NCBI GenBank assembly: GCA_023391815.1
Contig: JAEWAF010000094.1
Coordinates: 29,175 to 93,174 of the forward strand
Source of the DNA: Pseudomonadota bacterium
GTDB taxonomy: Bacteria; Pseudomonadota; Gammaproteobacteria; Steroidobacterales; Steroidobacteraceae
Direction: 5' to 3'
DNA: 64,000 nucleotides
Positions 17,937 through 26,932 of this stretch are shown here, in pieces (the first letter of the stretch is position 1; each line of letters starts with the position of its first letter). The notes beneath the pieces were generated by a model. It was not told where the DNA came from, ran no database searches, and saw only the letters and a program-made list of their open reading frames with translations. Made by a program: the position numbers and the translations under genes.

Positions 17937-18038
17937 ATGCGTAAAACACAAATTCACGTCTGGATCACCATGATGTTCTGCGCGCTGGCGATGGCGGCGC
18001 AGGCAATGCATGCCGGCACGCTCCATCTGCCGTTCTGA
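17937..18038 (+). CDS. 33-residue secreted peptide ORF
   Basis: ATG 17937 follows AGAGGT at seven-base spacing. The product MRKTQIHVWITMMFCALAMA continues with AQAMHAGTLHLPF and stops at 18038. A basic start, a hydrophobic core and an AQA-like cleavage region make it look like a signal peptide with a mature tail of about 8-10 residues. It sits 11 bp after the priming transferase and 8 bp before the kinase/acetyltransferase fusion, in the same apparent operon. Function unknown; it might be a leader for translational coupling or the remnant of a secreted protein. Confidence 0.5.
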   Translation: MRKTQIHVWITMMFCALAMAAQAMHAGTLHLPF

Positions 18039-18046
18039 TCCAGGAC

Positions 18047-19519
18047 ATGCAGGCACCGAACGTCACTGATGCCGGCGCGCTCCGGCTCGGCGCGCTGCTC
18101 CGTTATTTGCAGACGGAGCAGATCGAGCACGTCGTCTCCGACGAGCGGTCCGATGACGCCTGCTCCGGCGCGCAGCTGACGGCGACGATCGTTGTGGCCG
18201 CAGAAACTTTGCCGCTTTTGCCTCCTGTCCTGCATGAATTCTGTCGACGCCAGGAGATGCAACTGGTCCATCACTGGTGTCGCGGCAGCGATCAGTTATT
18301 CATGCTGAGCTGGCTCAACGAGCTGCAGCGCCCGGAATTCGTGTCGTTGCGTGTCCAACGGCACGCCGCGCGGCAGGGTAGTTGGTGGCAACGACAAGTG
18401 GATCGGCTACGCCGTTGGCGCGAGCCGTCGGGATTATTGATCGCCTGTATCGGCCCTGATGGCAGCGGTCGAAGCAGCGTGGTCGAGCAATTGGGCGCAA
18501 GGCCGCTCGCGCCGTTCGCGGCCGCTCATGTCATGGAGCTTCGCCCGCATGTGATGCGGCCGGTGCCGGTCGAGCCGGAGTCGCGCGAGCCGCGCGGTCG
18601 GCTCGGCACGGTGGCCAAGCTGATGATGTTCGTCGCCGATTACTGGCTTGGTTACTGGTGGCAGATTCGTCCCAAGCTGGTGGCCTCGACCATGGTGGTC
18701 TCGAACCGCTACTTCGACGACATCCTGGTCGATCCGGGTTATTACCGGATCGATCGCTCGCGCAGCCTGGCGCGCTGGCTGTTGCCTTGGATTCCCCGGC
18801 CCGAGCTGTGGCTGGTGTTCGATGTGCCTTCCGAAGTCTTGCAGACTCGAACCCGTGAAGTGGCGGCGGAGGAGGCGGCACGACTGCGCAGCGAATACCG
18901 CAAAGTGCTGCGGCGTCGTGAAGATGTGGTCGTGCTCGATGCCGAGCAGCCGATCGATGAAGTGAGCGCGGAGGCGGAGCGAGCGATCGTCGCGCAACTG
19001 GCCCGTCGTACCGCTCGACGGCTCGGTTTGCCCGACACCAGCAAGGACAATCCAAAGTCGACGAATGTGCTGCTGTTCTTTTGTCGGCGGCACGTGCCTG
19101 TATTGAGCAGGCTCGTTCGCGTGCTCTTTAATAGTGACATCAACTGTCGCGTGCCGAGCGACGTCCACATGCCCCATCCCTATGGCATCGTTCTGCATCG
19201 GCAAGCCGTGATCGGGCACCGAGTCACGATCATGCAGCAGGTCATGATCGGCGGTCGCGATGGCGATCCGAACATCGCTGCGGTGATTGGCGATGACGTC
19301 ACAATTGGCGCGGGCGCGCGCATTCTGGGTGACGTTCGCATCGGCAATGGCGCCACCATCGGTGCCAACGCAGTCGTGACTCGCGACATTCCTCCTGGCG
19401 CGACCGTGGTTGGCGCGGATCGCATCGTTGCCACGGGTCGCCATTCAGCGACGACAGCTGCCGAACCCCCGAAGGTAGCCAAATTCCCGAGACCGCCTCG
19501 TCGAACCACCGCCGCGTAA
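18047..19519 (+). CDS. Fusion of a P-loop kinase-like domain and a CysE-like acetyltransferase
   Basis: A 490-residue protein with at least two parts. A P-loop nucleotide-kinase-like domain resembling thymidylate kinase has CIGPDGSGRSS (Walker A at about 136-143) and continues through about residue 330. A left-handed beta-helix acetyltransferase of the serine O-acetyltransferase type then runs from about 375 to 465 (HPYGIVLHRQAVIG, QQVMIGG, IGAGARILGDVRIGNGATIGANAVVTRDIPPG). The first 100 residues have no clear family. Kinase-like proteins of this kind occur in polysaccharide loci. Context suggests polymer modification, for instance O-acetylation. Both activities are inferred; start ATG 18047 has only a weak ribosome-binding site. 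Confidence 0.75.
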   Translation: MQAPNVTDAGALRLGALLRYLQTEQIEHVVSDERSDDACSGAQLTATIVVAAETLPLLPPVLHEFCRRQEMQLVHHWCRGSDQLFMLSWLNELQRPEFVSLRVQRHAARQGSWWQRQVDRLRRWREPSGLLIACIGPDGSGRSSVVEQLGARPLAPFAAAHVMELRPHVMRPVPVEPESREPRGRLGTVAKLMMFVADYWLGYWWQIRPKLVASTMVVSNRYFDDILVDPGYYRIDRSRSLARWLLPWIPRPELWLVFDVPSEVLQTRTREVAAEEAARLRSEYRKVLRRREDVVVLDAEQPIDEVSAEAERAIVAQLARRTARRLGLPDTSKDNPKSTNVLLFFCRRHVPVLSRLVRVLFNSDINCRVPSDVHMPHPYGIVLHRQAVIGHRVTIMQQVMIGGRDGDPNIAAVIGDDVTIGAGARILGDVRIGNGATIGANAVVTRDIPPGATVVGADRIVATGRHSATTAAEPPKVAKFPRPPRRTTAA

Positions 19520-19677
19520 CGCGAAGGCTCGCGACGCGAATCGCGAAGCCGGCAAAATTGAGCGGAAAACCGCTGAAATCCGGCGTGCCGACCCCATCAT
19601 GCACCGTGATGGACAGCGTGACCCACGGCCCGGCGCAGTCAAGGTGTGAAGTCGATCTCGCTAAGCATGCGACTTAT

Positions 19678-19704
19678 CACACTGCGTTTCTCAACCGCAG
19701 TGTG
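19678..19704. promoter_or_regulatory. Hairpin upstream of sucA
   Basis: CACACTGCG at 19678-19686 and CGCAGTGTG at 19696-19704 form a perfect 9-bp stem with a 9-base loop, about 90 bp before sucA. TACACT at 19712-19717 could be a -10 element immediately after it, with no good -35. The stem could terminate the preceding operon or be an operator. Confidence 0.45.
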
Positions 19705-19793
19705 GTTCGGCTACACTACCGGCCCTCTAAAGTAATGTACGTGGCCGTTGGCGGCCAAACCTTCCTCAGTTCGAACAGGAACTTGCGAGCGCA

Positions 19794-22673
19794 ATGAGCG
19801 ACTCTTTGCGAGCTTTGCTCGACTCTACGCCTCTCGGGGCTGGCAACGCCCCCTACATCGAATCCCTCTACGAACAATTCCTTGCTGATCCGGGATCGGT
19901 CGAGCCGAAATGGCGCGACTACTTCGCCGGGTTGGGCAAAGCGGGCGGTGGCGCCGATGTGGCGCACGGCCCGATTCGCGATGCGCTCGCCAAGCGTGCC
20001 TACTCGATCGGTGCACCGAGTGGGGCGGCCCCCGCCGCCGTGTCCAGTGATGCAGCGGCCAAGCAGGGCGCGGTGTCGCGACTGGTGCAGGTCTACTCGA
20101 ATCGCGGTCACCTGGTCGCCGACATCGATCCGCTGGGCTTGATGAAGCGTCCGGTGCCCGAAGTGCTCGAGCTGTCGCACTTCGGCTTGAGCAATGCCGA
20201 CCTCGAGACCGAGTTCTTCACCGGCAGCCGCACCGACGCCATCGCCAAGCGCATGAAGCTGAAAGACATCGTCGCTCAGCTGCGTCAGATCTACTGCGGC
20301 ACCATCGGCGCCGAATTCGCGCACGTCTCGAATTCGACCGAGCGGCTGTGGTTGCAGAATCGCTTCCAGGAAGGTCGCGTCACGAATCGTTATTCGACCG
20401 AGGAGCGCAAGACGTTCCTGCGCCATCTCACGGCGGCGGAAGGTCTGGAGCGATATCTCGCCACCAAATATCCGGCGCAGAAGCGCTTCTCGCTGGAAGG
20501 CGGCGACGCGCTGGTGCCACTGGTCGACGATCTGATTCAGCAGGGCGGTCTGCGCGGTCTGGAGGAGATGGTCATCGGCATGGCCCATCGCGGCCGCTTG
20601 AATCTGCTGGTGAACGTGGTCGGCAAGTCCCCGCAGAAGCTGTTCTCCGAGTTCGAAGGTCACTACGACGTGAACCACATGCAGGGCTCGGGCGACGTGA
20701 AGTACCACAAGGGCTTCTCCACCGACATCAAGACGCCGGGCGGCAACGTCCACGTCGCGATGGCGTTCAATCCCTCGCACCTCGAAGTGGTCAACCCGGT
20801 CGTCGAAGGCTCGGTGCGTGCTCGTCAGCAGCGTCGCAGCGACACCAAGGGCGACAAGGTGATGCCGCTGTTGATTCACGGCGACGCCGCTTTCGCGGGT
20901 CAGGGCGTCGTGATGGAAACGTTGCAGATGTCGCAGGTCCGCGGTTTCTACACCGGCGGCACGGTGCACGTGATCATCAACAACCAGGTCGGCTTCACCA
21001 CTTCCAAGCCGGAAGATGCGCGCTCGACCATGTATTGCAGCGACGTGGCGAAGATGATCGAAGCGCCGATCTTCCACGTGAACGGCGATGACGTCGAAGC
21101 GGTCGCGTTCGTGACCCGGCTCGCGCTCGATTACCGCATGACGTTCCACAAGGACGTCGTGATCGATCTGGTCTGCTATCGCCGCCTGGGTCACAACGAG
21201 TCGGACGAGCCGTCGGCGACGCAGCCGGTGATGTACTCGAAGATCCGCGCCCACAAGACGCCGCGCCAGATCTATGCCGAGCGCCTGGTCGCCGAAAAGG
21301 TGATCACCATGGCCGAGGCCGACGCGATGGTCGATCAGTATCGTCGCGAGATGGACGAGGGCAAGTCGCAGGCCAAGCAGTCGCTGGGCCTGATCGGCAA
21401 CAAGCACACCGTCGACTGGACCAAGTATCACGACGTCGATCTCACCGAAGTGGTGAAGACCGGCGTGCGCATCGAGCAGCTGCGCGAGCTGGCCACCAAG
21501 CTCACCACGCTGCCGGCGAACCTCACCTTGCATCGTCAGGTCGCGAAGATCGTCCAGGACCGCGAGAAGATGGCGGCCGGCCAGCTGCCGCTCGACTGGG
21601 GCTTCGCCGAGAACCTGGCGTACGCGACGTTGCTGACCGAAGGCTACGAAGTGCGTCTGATCGGTCAGGACAGCGGCCGAGGCACGTTCTTCCATCGTCA
21701 TGCCGTGTGGCACGACCAGAACAGCCTCGAGAACTACGTTCCGTTGCAGCACCTGGCGCCGAGCCAGCCGCGCTTCGACGTGTACGACTCCTTCCTGTCG
21801 GAAGAAGCGGTGCTCGGTTTCGAGTACGGCTTCTCGACCACCGAGCCGAACAGCCTGACCATCTGGGAAGGTCAGTTCGGCGACTTCGTCAACGGCGCGC
21901 AGGTCATCATCGACCAGTTCATCAGCTCCGGCGAAGCGAAGTGGGGCCGCCTGTGCGGGCTCACCTTGATGTTGCCGCATGGCTATGAAGGCCAGGGTCC
22001 GGAACATTCCTCGGCGCGTCTGGAGCGCTTCCTGCAGTTGTGCGCCGAGCAGAACATGCAGGTATGCGTGCCGTCGACGCCGGCGCAGATGTTCCACATG
22101 CTGCGTCGTCAGATGAAGCAGAGCTTCCGCAAGCCGCTGGTCATCATGTCGCCCAAGAGCCTGCTTCGTCACAAGCTGTCGGTGTCGCAGCTCGACGATC
22201 TCACGCAAGGCTCGTTCCGTACCGTCATCGACGAGGTCGACGATATCCAGCCGGCCAAGGTCACGCGTATCGTGTTCTGCGCGGGCAAGGTTTATTTCGA
22301 CCTGCTCGATTCGCGTCGCGGCGATGGTTTGCACAACATTGCCATCGTGCGTGTGGAACAGTTGTATCCGTTCCCGGCGGAAGAGTACGCGGCCATCATC
22401 AAGAAATATTCGAACGCCAAGGAAGTCGTCTGGTGTCAGGAGGAGCCGCAGAATCAGGGCGCCTGGTATCAGATCCGCCATCGTCTGCAGGAGTCGCTGT
22501 CGAAGGATCATCAGCTGCTGTACGCAGGCCGCGCTCCGGCGGCCGCTCCCGCCACCGGCATCGCGCAGATGCACCAGGAACAGCAGCAGGCACTGGTCGA
22601 CGCCGCGCTGCGCTCCACCAGCACCGAAGAGTCTCTCCGGCACACCACGCGCCTGAAGGCCGCGAACAAGTGA
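19794..22673 (+). CDS. sucA: 2-Oxoglutarate dehydrogenase E1 component
   Basis: A 959-residue thiamine-diphosphate-dependent E1 subunit that decarboxylates 2-oxoglutarate and transfers succinyl to the E2 lipoyl group. Typical features are the N-terminal YIESLYEQFLADP helix that binds the complex, VIGMAHRGRLNLLVNVVGK, AFNPSHLEVVNPVVEG, and VCYRRLGHNESDEPSATQP. The C-terminal transketolase-like part has LPHGYEGQGPEHSSARLERFLQ. Length is close to the usual 930-950. ATG 19794 follows AGGAACTTG at moderate spacing. First gene of sucA-sucB-lpd. Confidence 0.98.
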   Translation: MSDSLRALLDSTPLGAGNAPYIESLYEQFLADPGSVEPKWRDYFAGLGKAGGGADVAHGPIRDALAKRAYSIGAPSGAAPAAVSSDAAAKQGAVSRLVQVYSNRGHLVADIDPLGLMKRPVPEVLELSHFGLSNADLETEFFTGSRTDAIAKRMKLKDIVAQLRQIYCGTIGAEFAHVSNSTERLWLQNRFQEGRVTNRYSTEERKTFLRHLTAAEGLERYLATKYPAQKRFSLEGGDALVPLVDDLIQQGGLRGLEEMVIGMAHRGRLNLLVNVVGKSPQKLFSEFEGHYDVNHMQGSGDVKYHKGFSTDIKTPGGNVHVAMAFNPSHLEVVNPVVEGSVRARQQRRSDTKGDKVMPLLIHGDAAFAGQGVVMETLQMSQVRGFYTGGTVHVIINNQVGFTTSKPEDARSTMYCSDVAKMIEAPIFHVNGDDVEAVAFVTRLALDYRMTFHKDVVIDLVCYRRLGHNESDEPSATQPVMYSKIRAHKTPRQIYAERLVAEKVITMAEADAMVDQYRREMDEGKSQAKQSLGLIGNKHTVDWTKYHDVDLTEVVKTGVRIEQLRELATKLTTLPANLTLHRQVAKIVQDREKMAAGQLPLDWGFAENLAYATLLTEGYEVRLIGQDSGRGTFFHRHAVWHDQNSLENYVPLQHLAPSQPRFDVYDSFLSEEAVLGFEYGFSTTEPNSLTIWEGQFGDFVNGAQVIIDQFISSGEAKWGRLCGLTLMLPHGYEGQGPEHSSARLERFLQLCAEQNMQVCVPSTPAQMFHMLRRQMKQSFRKPLVIMSPKSLLRHKLSVSQLDDLTQGSFRTVIDEVDDIQPAKVTRIVFCAGKVYFDLLDSRRGDGLHNIAIVRVEQLYPFPAEEYAAIIKKYSNAKEVVWCQEEPQNQGAWYQIRHRLQESLSKDHQLLYAGRAPAAAPATGIAQMHQEQQQALVDAALRSTSTEESLRHTTRLKAANK

Positions 22674-22699
22674 GCCGCGGGTAATAACAGGATCAAGTG

Positions 22700-23920
22700 A
22701 TGACAATCGAAATCAAGGTTCCGCAACTGCCCGAGTCCGTTACCGACGCCACGCTGGTCTCCTGGCACAAGAAGCCCGGCGAGGCGGTCAGCCGCGATGA
22801 GAATCTGGTCGACCTGGAAACCGACAAAGTCGTGCTCGAAGTGCCGGCGCCCTCGGCCGGTGTGATCAAGGAGCTCAAGGTCGAAAACGGCGCCACCGTC
22901 ACCAGCGGTCAGGTGCTCGCGATTCTGGAAGCGGGCGAGGGCGCGGCCGCCGCTGCTCCCGCTGCGAAGACCGAAGCCAAGGCTGAAGCGCCTGCCGAGA
23001 AGGCGGCTGCGGCAAGTGGCGGCAAGCTCGCGCCGGCCGCCAAGCGCATGGTCGAAGAGCACAAGCTCGATGCCACACAGATCGCCGGCAGCGGCCGCGA
23101 TGGTCGCGTGAGCAAGGGCGATGTCATTCAACACATGGCTGGCAAGTCGTCGGCTCCGGCCGAAGCGAAGGCTCCGGCCAAGCAGGCTCCGGCGGTGAAA
23201 TTGCCGGCTGCCGTGGGCTCGCGCAACGAACAGCGCGTGCCGATGACCCGTCTGCGCGCTCGCATCGCCGAGCGTTTGATCCAGGCGCAGTCCACCGCGG
23301 CGATGCTGACGACGTTCAACGAAGTCGATCTGACCGCCGTGAACGAAATCCGCGCTCGCTACAAGGACAAGTTCGAGAAAGTGCACGGCGTGAAGCTGGG
23401 CTTCAGCTCGTTCTTCATCAAGGCCGCGATCGAAGCGCTGCGCAAGTTCCCGGCGGTGAATGCGTCCATCGATGGCAACGACATCGTGTATCACGAGTTC
23501 TACGACATCGGCGTCGCTGTCTCCACGGATCGTGGTTTGATGGTGCCGGTCATTCGTAACGCGGAAAGCCTCGGCTTCGCGGATCTCGAGCAGGCCGTGG
23601 GCGACTACGCGAAGAAAGCTCGCGATGGCTCGATCTCGCTGGAAGAGCTGACCGGCGGCACCTTCACCATCACCAACGGCGGCGTGTTCGGCTCGCTGAT
23701 GTCGACGCCCATCTTGAATCCGCCGCAGGTCGCCATCCTCGGCATGCACAAGATCCAGGAGCGGCCGATGGTGGTCGACGGCGAGATCAAGATCCGCCCG
23801 ATGATGTACCTGGCGCTCACTTACGACCATCGCATCGTCGACGGTCGCGAGTCGGTGCAGTTCCTGGTGGCGATCAAGGAAGCGCTGGAAGATCCGGCGC
23901 GCCTGTTGCTGCAGCTTTGA
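22700..23920 (+). CDS. sucB: Dihydrolipoyllysine succinyltransferase (2-oxoglutarate dehydrogenase E2)
   Basis: A 406-residue E2 core enzyme. It has an N-terminal lipoyl domain with the lipoylated lysine in LVDLETDKVVLEV (about residue 43), an Ala/Pro/Lys-rich linker, a peripheral-subunit-binding domain (APAAKRMVEEHKLD to KGDVIQHM), a second linker, and the catalytic acyltransferase domain ending with YDHRIVDGRESVQFL, which holds the catalytic His and Asp. ATG 22700 is preferred over GTG 22697. It lies 26 bp downstream of sucA and receives succinyl from E1. Confidence 0.98.
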   Translation: MTIEIKVPQLPESVTDATLVSWHKKPGEAVSRDENLVDLETDKVVLEVPAPSAGVIKELKVENGATVTSGQVLAILEAGEGAAAAAPAAKTEAKAEAPAEKAAAASGGKLAPAAKRMVEEHKLDATQIAGSGRDGRVSKGDVIQHMAGKSSAPAEAKAPAKQAPAVKLPAAVGSRNEQRVPMTRLRARIAERLIQAQSTAAMLTTFNEVDLTAVNEIRARYKDKFEKVHGVKLGFSSFFIKAAIEALRKFPAVNASIDGNDIVYHEFYDIGVAVSTDRGLMVPVIRNAESLGFADLEQAVGDYAKKARDGSISLEELTGGTFTITNGGVFGSLMSTPILNPPQVAILGMHKIQERPMVVDGEIKIRPMMYLALTYDHRIVDGRESVQFLVAIKEALEDPARLLLQL

Positions 23921-23943
23921 TTCCGCTGCGTCACGACTGAGTT

Positions 23944-23971
23944 AGCCGGCGCCTCATTGGCGGCGCCGGCT
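23944..23971 (+). terminator. Hairpin between sucB and lpd
   Basis: AGCCGGCGCC at 23944-23953 pairs perfectly with 23962-23971 over an 8-base loop. There is no T-run, so it may stabilise the upstream mRNA end or attenuate read-through into lpd rather than terminate fully. Confidence 0.45.
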
Positions 23972-24034
23972 GCTGCCCTCATAGTTCATCCCGTATGAAC
24001 TGTCCTTTTTAGAACGAAAATTTGCGGAGCTCGC

Positions 24035-25459
24035 ATGTCCCAGTACGACGTCATCGTCATCGGCGGTGGTCCCGCCGGTTATCCCGCCGCCATCCGCGCC
24101 GGCCAGAACAAGCTCAAGGTCGCGTGTATCGACGAGTGGGTGAACAAGGACGGTTCGTATGCGTTCGGCGGCACTTGCTTGAACGCCGGCTGTATTCCTT
24201 CCAAGGCGCTGCTCGAGAGCTCGGAGCTGGTGCATCGTGCTCAGCACGAGTTCGCCGTTCACGGCATCAAGGTCGGCGACGTGTCGGTCGACGTGGCTAC
24301 GATGCAGAAGCGTCGTGCCGGTATCGTGAAGGCATCGACTCAGGGCATCAGCGCGCTATTCAAAGCCGCTGGCGTCACGGGTCTGCAGGGCCACGGCAAG
24401 CTGCTCAAGGGCAACAAGGTCGAGTTCACGGGTAAGGACGGCAAGAAAGAAGAACTGACGGCCAAGCACGTCATTCTGGCCTCCGGCTCTTCGCCCACTG
24501 AATTGAAGAGCGTGCCGTTCGACGGCAAGCAGATCGTCGACTCGTGGGGCGCGTTGGAGTTTGACAGCGTGCCGAAGCGTCTGTGCGTCGTCGGCGCCGG
24601 CGTCATCGGTCTGGAGTTGGGCAGTGTGTGGCGTCGTCTCGGTTCGGAAGTCGTGGTGCTCGAAGCACTCGATACCTTCCTGCCGGCCGCCGACGGTGCG
24701 GTCTCCAAGGAAGCGCTCAAGCACTTCAAGAAGCTCGGCCTGGACATTCGCCTGGGCGCGAAGGTAAGCGGCGCCGACAAGTCGGCGAGCGGCGTGAAGT
24801 TGAAGTACACCGACGCCAAGGGCGAGCAGACTCTCGAAGTCGACAAGGTCGTGGTCGCCATCGGCCGTCGTCCGTTCACCAAGGATCTGCTGGGCGAAGG
24901 CACCGGCGTGCAGATCGACGAGCGCGGCTTCATCAAAGTCGATCATGACTGCAAAACCGACGTTCCCAATGTGTGGGCAGTCGGTGACGTGGTGCGCGGC
25001 CCGATGCTCGCTCACAAGGGCAAGGAAGAGGGCGTGATGGTCGCCGACCTGATCGCCGGCAAGATCGCCGAAGTGAATTACAAGACCATTCCGTCCGTGA
25101 TCTACACCGCGCCCGAGATCGCCTGGGTCGGTCAGACCGAAGAAGAAGTGAAGAAGAGCGGCCGTGCCTACAAGGTCGGCTCGTTCCCGTTCCTCGCCAG
25201 CGGTCGTGCTCGCGCCATGGAAGCGACCGCCGGCTTCGCAAAGATCGTTGCGGCCACGGATGACGATGAGATCCTGGGTGTGCACATCATCGGCCCGATG
25301 GCCGGCGAGCTGATCGCCGAGGCCGTGCTGGCGATGGAGTACTCGGCCAGCACCGAGGACTTGCAGCGTACCATCCATGCGCATCCGACCCTGTCCGAGG
25401 CCGTGCACGAGGCGGCGTTGAACGCGGACAAGATCGCGATCGACTTCCCGAACCGATAA
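24035..25459 (+). CDS. lpd: Dihydrolipoyl dehydrogenase (E3)
   Basis: A 474-residue FAD-dependent disulfide oxidoreductase that reoxidises the E2 dihydrolipoyl group with NAD+. It shows the FAD-binding GGGPAGYPAAIRAGQ, the redox disulfide in GGTCLNAGCIPSK (Cys 48 and Cys 53), the NAD-binding GAGVIGLELGSVWRRLG, the second FAD contact WAVGDVVRGPMLAHKG, and the C-terminal HAHPTLSEAVHEA with the active-site His-Glu pair. It completes the 2-oxoglutarate dehydrogenase complex with sucA and sucB and may also serve other lipoyl complexes. A 114-bp gap with a hairpin precedes it. Confidence 0.98.
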   Translation: MSQYDVIVIGGGPAGYPAAIRAGQNKLKVACIDEWVNKDGSYAFGGTCLNAGCIPSKALLESSELVHRAQHEFAVHGIKVGDVSVDVATMQKRRAGIVKASTQGISALFKAAGVTGLQGHGKLLKGNKVEFTGKDGKKEELTAKHVILASGSSPTELKSVPFDGKQIVDSWGALEFDSVPKRLCVVGAGVIGLELGSVWRRLGSEVVVLEALDTFLPAADGAVSKEALKHFKKLGLDIRLGAKVSGADKSASGVKLKYTDAKGEQTLEVDKVVVAIGRRPFTKDLLGEGTGVQIDERGFIKVDHDCKTDVPNVWAVGDVVRGPMLAHKGKEEGVMVADLIAGKIAEVNYKTIPSVIYTAPEIAWVGQTEEEVKKSGRAYKVGSFPFLASGRARAMEATAGFAKIVAATDDDEILGVHIIGPMAGELIAEAVLAMEYSASTEDLQRTIHAHPTLSEAVHEAALNADKIAIDFPNR

Positions 25460-25480
25460 GGCCGGATCGCTCGCCGACGC

Positions 25481-25520
25481 GGGGACAGATTCAACTCTGT
25501 CCCCCTTCCGGGGGGCTTTG
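25481..25520 (+). terminator. Double-hairpin terminator after lpd
   Basis: GGGGACAGA (25481-25489) pairs with TCTGTCCCC (25496-25504). Overlapping it, CCCCC (25501-25505) can pair with GGGGG (25510-25514). The two stems compete for the same C-run. The GGGGACAGA...TCTGTCCCC form resembles REP-like elements dispersed in proteobacterial genomes (inference). Confidence 0.6.
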
Positions 25521-25591
25521 ACCTATTAAATGATAGGTTCGAGCCGCTCGCCGCTAGCCTCTAACGACCGCGCATCGGCTATTCTCAGCCG

Positions 25592-26932
25592 ATGCACGAC
25601 ACCAATAACACTTCGGCCGTCCGAGCCGGCAATCCGGACGCACTGTTGTCCCGCGCGCTTGGCACCCGCCAGCTCGCGGCGAACATCTTCAACTACACGG
25701 TGGGCAGCGGCATTTTCGTGCTGCCGGCATTCGCCGTCCTGCAACTCGGGACCGCCGCGCCGCTGGCCTACGTGGCCTGCGCCATCATCATCGGTCTGGT
25801 CGTCATGTGCTTTGCCGAGGCAGGCAGTCGTGTTTCCTCGACCGGCGGACCGTACGCCTATGTGGAAACGGCGATTGGACCGGTATGGGGGTTCGTGGCC
25901 GGATGTTTAGTGCTCGCCACCGGCACCTCGGCGGCGGCCGGTGTATGTAACGTTCTGGCCCGATCCATTCTGACCCTGGCGCCGGGCAGCTCGCCCTGGC
26001 TCTATCGTGGCGTCGTGGTGCTGCTGGTGGGTACGCTGGTCGCCATCAACTATCGCGGCGTGAAGACGGGCGCGCGTGTGATCGAAACGGTCACTGTGGC
26101 CAAATTGTTACCGCTGATCGGTTTCATCGTGATCGGCGCGTTCTTCATCGAGCCGTCGAACCTGGTCTGGACCCACGTTCCCGAAGCGAGCACGGTGCTG
26201 AGCACGGCCGGCATCGTCATCTTCGCGTTCTCGGGCATCGAAGGTTCGCTGATGCCGAGCGGCGAGGTGAAGAATCCGGCGAAGACGGTGCCCCGCGCCG
26301 CCTTCATGGCACTGGGCGCCGCGACGCTGTTGTATCTGGCGATTCAGTTCGTCGCGCTGGGCGTGATGGGAACGGACCTGGCGAACGATCGCACGACGCC
26401 GCTGGCCAGCGCGGCCGGCTCGATCGTGGGGCCGGTCGGACGCACGATTCTGGTGGTCGGCGCGGTCATTTCCATGTTCGGCTATTTGAGCGCGAATGTT
26501 CTGTCGGAGCCGCGCGGCTTGTTCGCGATGAGTCGCGACGGGTTTCTGCCTCGCATGCTGAGCTCGGTGCATCCGAGCTTCCATAGTCCGCACAAGGCGA
26601 TCGTCATCTACGGCGTGATCGTGGCTAGCATCGCGTTGTCCGGCACGTACGAGACGCTGACGATCTTTGCGAACCTCTCGGCGCTGATGTTGTATTTCCT
26701 GTGCGCCATCGCGGCCTACGTGCTGAGGAGAAAAGACATTCGCACCGATGGGGAGCCGTACCTCACCCCGGGCGGGCCGCTCGTGCCGGTCGCCGCGTGC
26801 CTGTCGCTGTCCTGGTTGTTCTACGAGACCGTGACACTCGAGCAGTTCGTGGCGTTGTTGATCGTGCTGGCCGTGGTCTTTCTCCTGTACGGGCTGCGAA
26901 CGTGGCGATTGAAGGCCGCGCAGACGGCGTAG
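25592..26932 (+). CDS. APC-family amino-acid permease
   Basis: A 446-residue integral membrane protein with about 12 hydrophobic helices. The first helix contains VGSGIFVLPAFAVLQLG, matching the G[S/A]GIF substrate-binding turn of amino acid-polyamine-organocation transporters. GIVIFAFSGIEGSLMPSGEVKNPAKTVPRA is the characteristic helix 6-loop motif. Closest by feel to basic-amino-acid or agmatine/arginine-type antiporters, but the substrate cannot be assigned. ATG 25592 has no strong ribosome-binding site. The 3' end overlaps the likely GTG start of the next gene by 31 bp. Confidence 0.9.
   Translation: MHDTNNTSAVRAGNPDALLSRALGTRQLAANIFNYTVGSGIFVLPAFAVLQLGTAAPLAYVACAIIIGLVVMCFAEAGSRVSSTGGPYAYVETAIGPVWGFVAGCLVLATGTSAAAGVCNVLARSILTLAPGSSPWLYRGVVVLLVGTLVAINYRGVKTGARVIETVTVAKLLPLIGFIVIGAFFIEPSNLVWTHVPEASTVLSTAGIVIFAFSGIEGSLMPSGEVKNPAKTVPRAAFMALGAATLLYLAIQFVALGVMGTDLANDRTTPLASAAGSIVGPVGRTILVVGAVISMFGYLSANVLSEPRGLFAMSRDGFLPRMLSSVHPSFHSPHKAIVIYGVIVASIALSGTYETLTIFANLSALMLYFLCAIAAYVLRRKDIRTDGEPYLTPGGPLVPVAACLSLSWLFYETVTLEQFVALLIVLAVVFLLYGLRTWRLKAAQTA

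Noticed and set aside
19716..22706. 996-codon open frame antisense to sucA
   Set aside because: It mirrors the conserved sucA frame in GC-rich DNA; its His/Arg/Asp-rich translation has no domain character and no ribosome-binding site.
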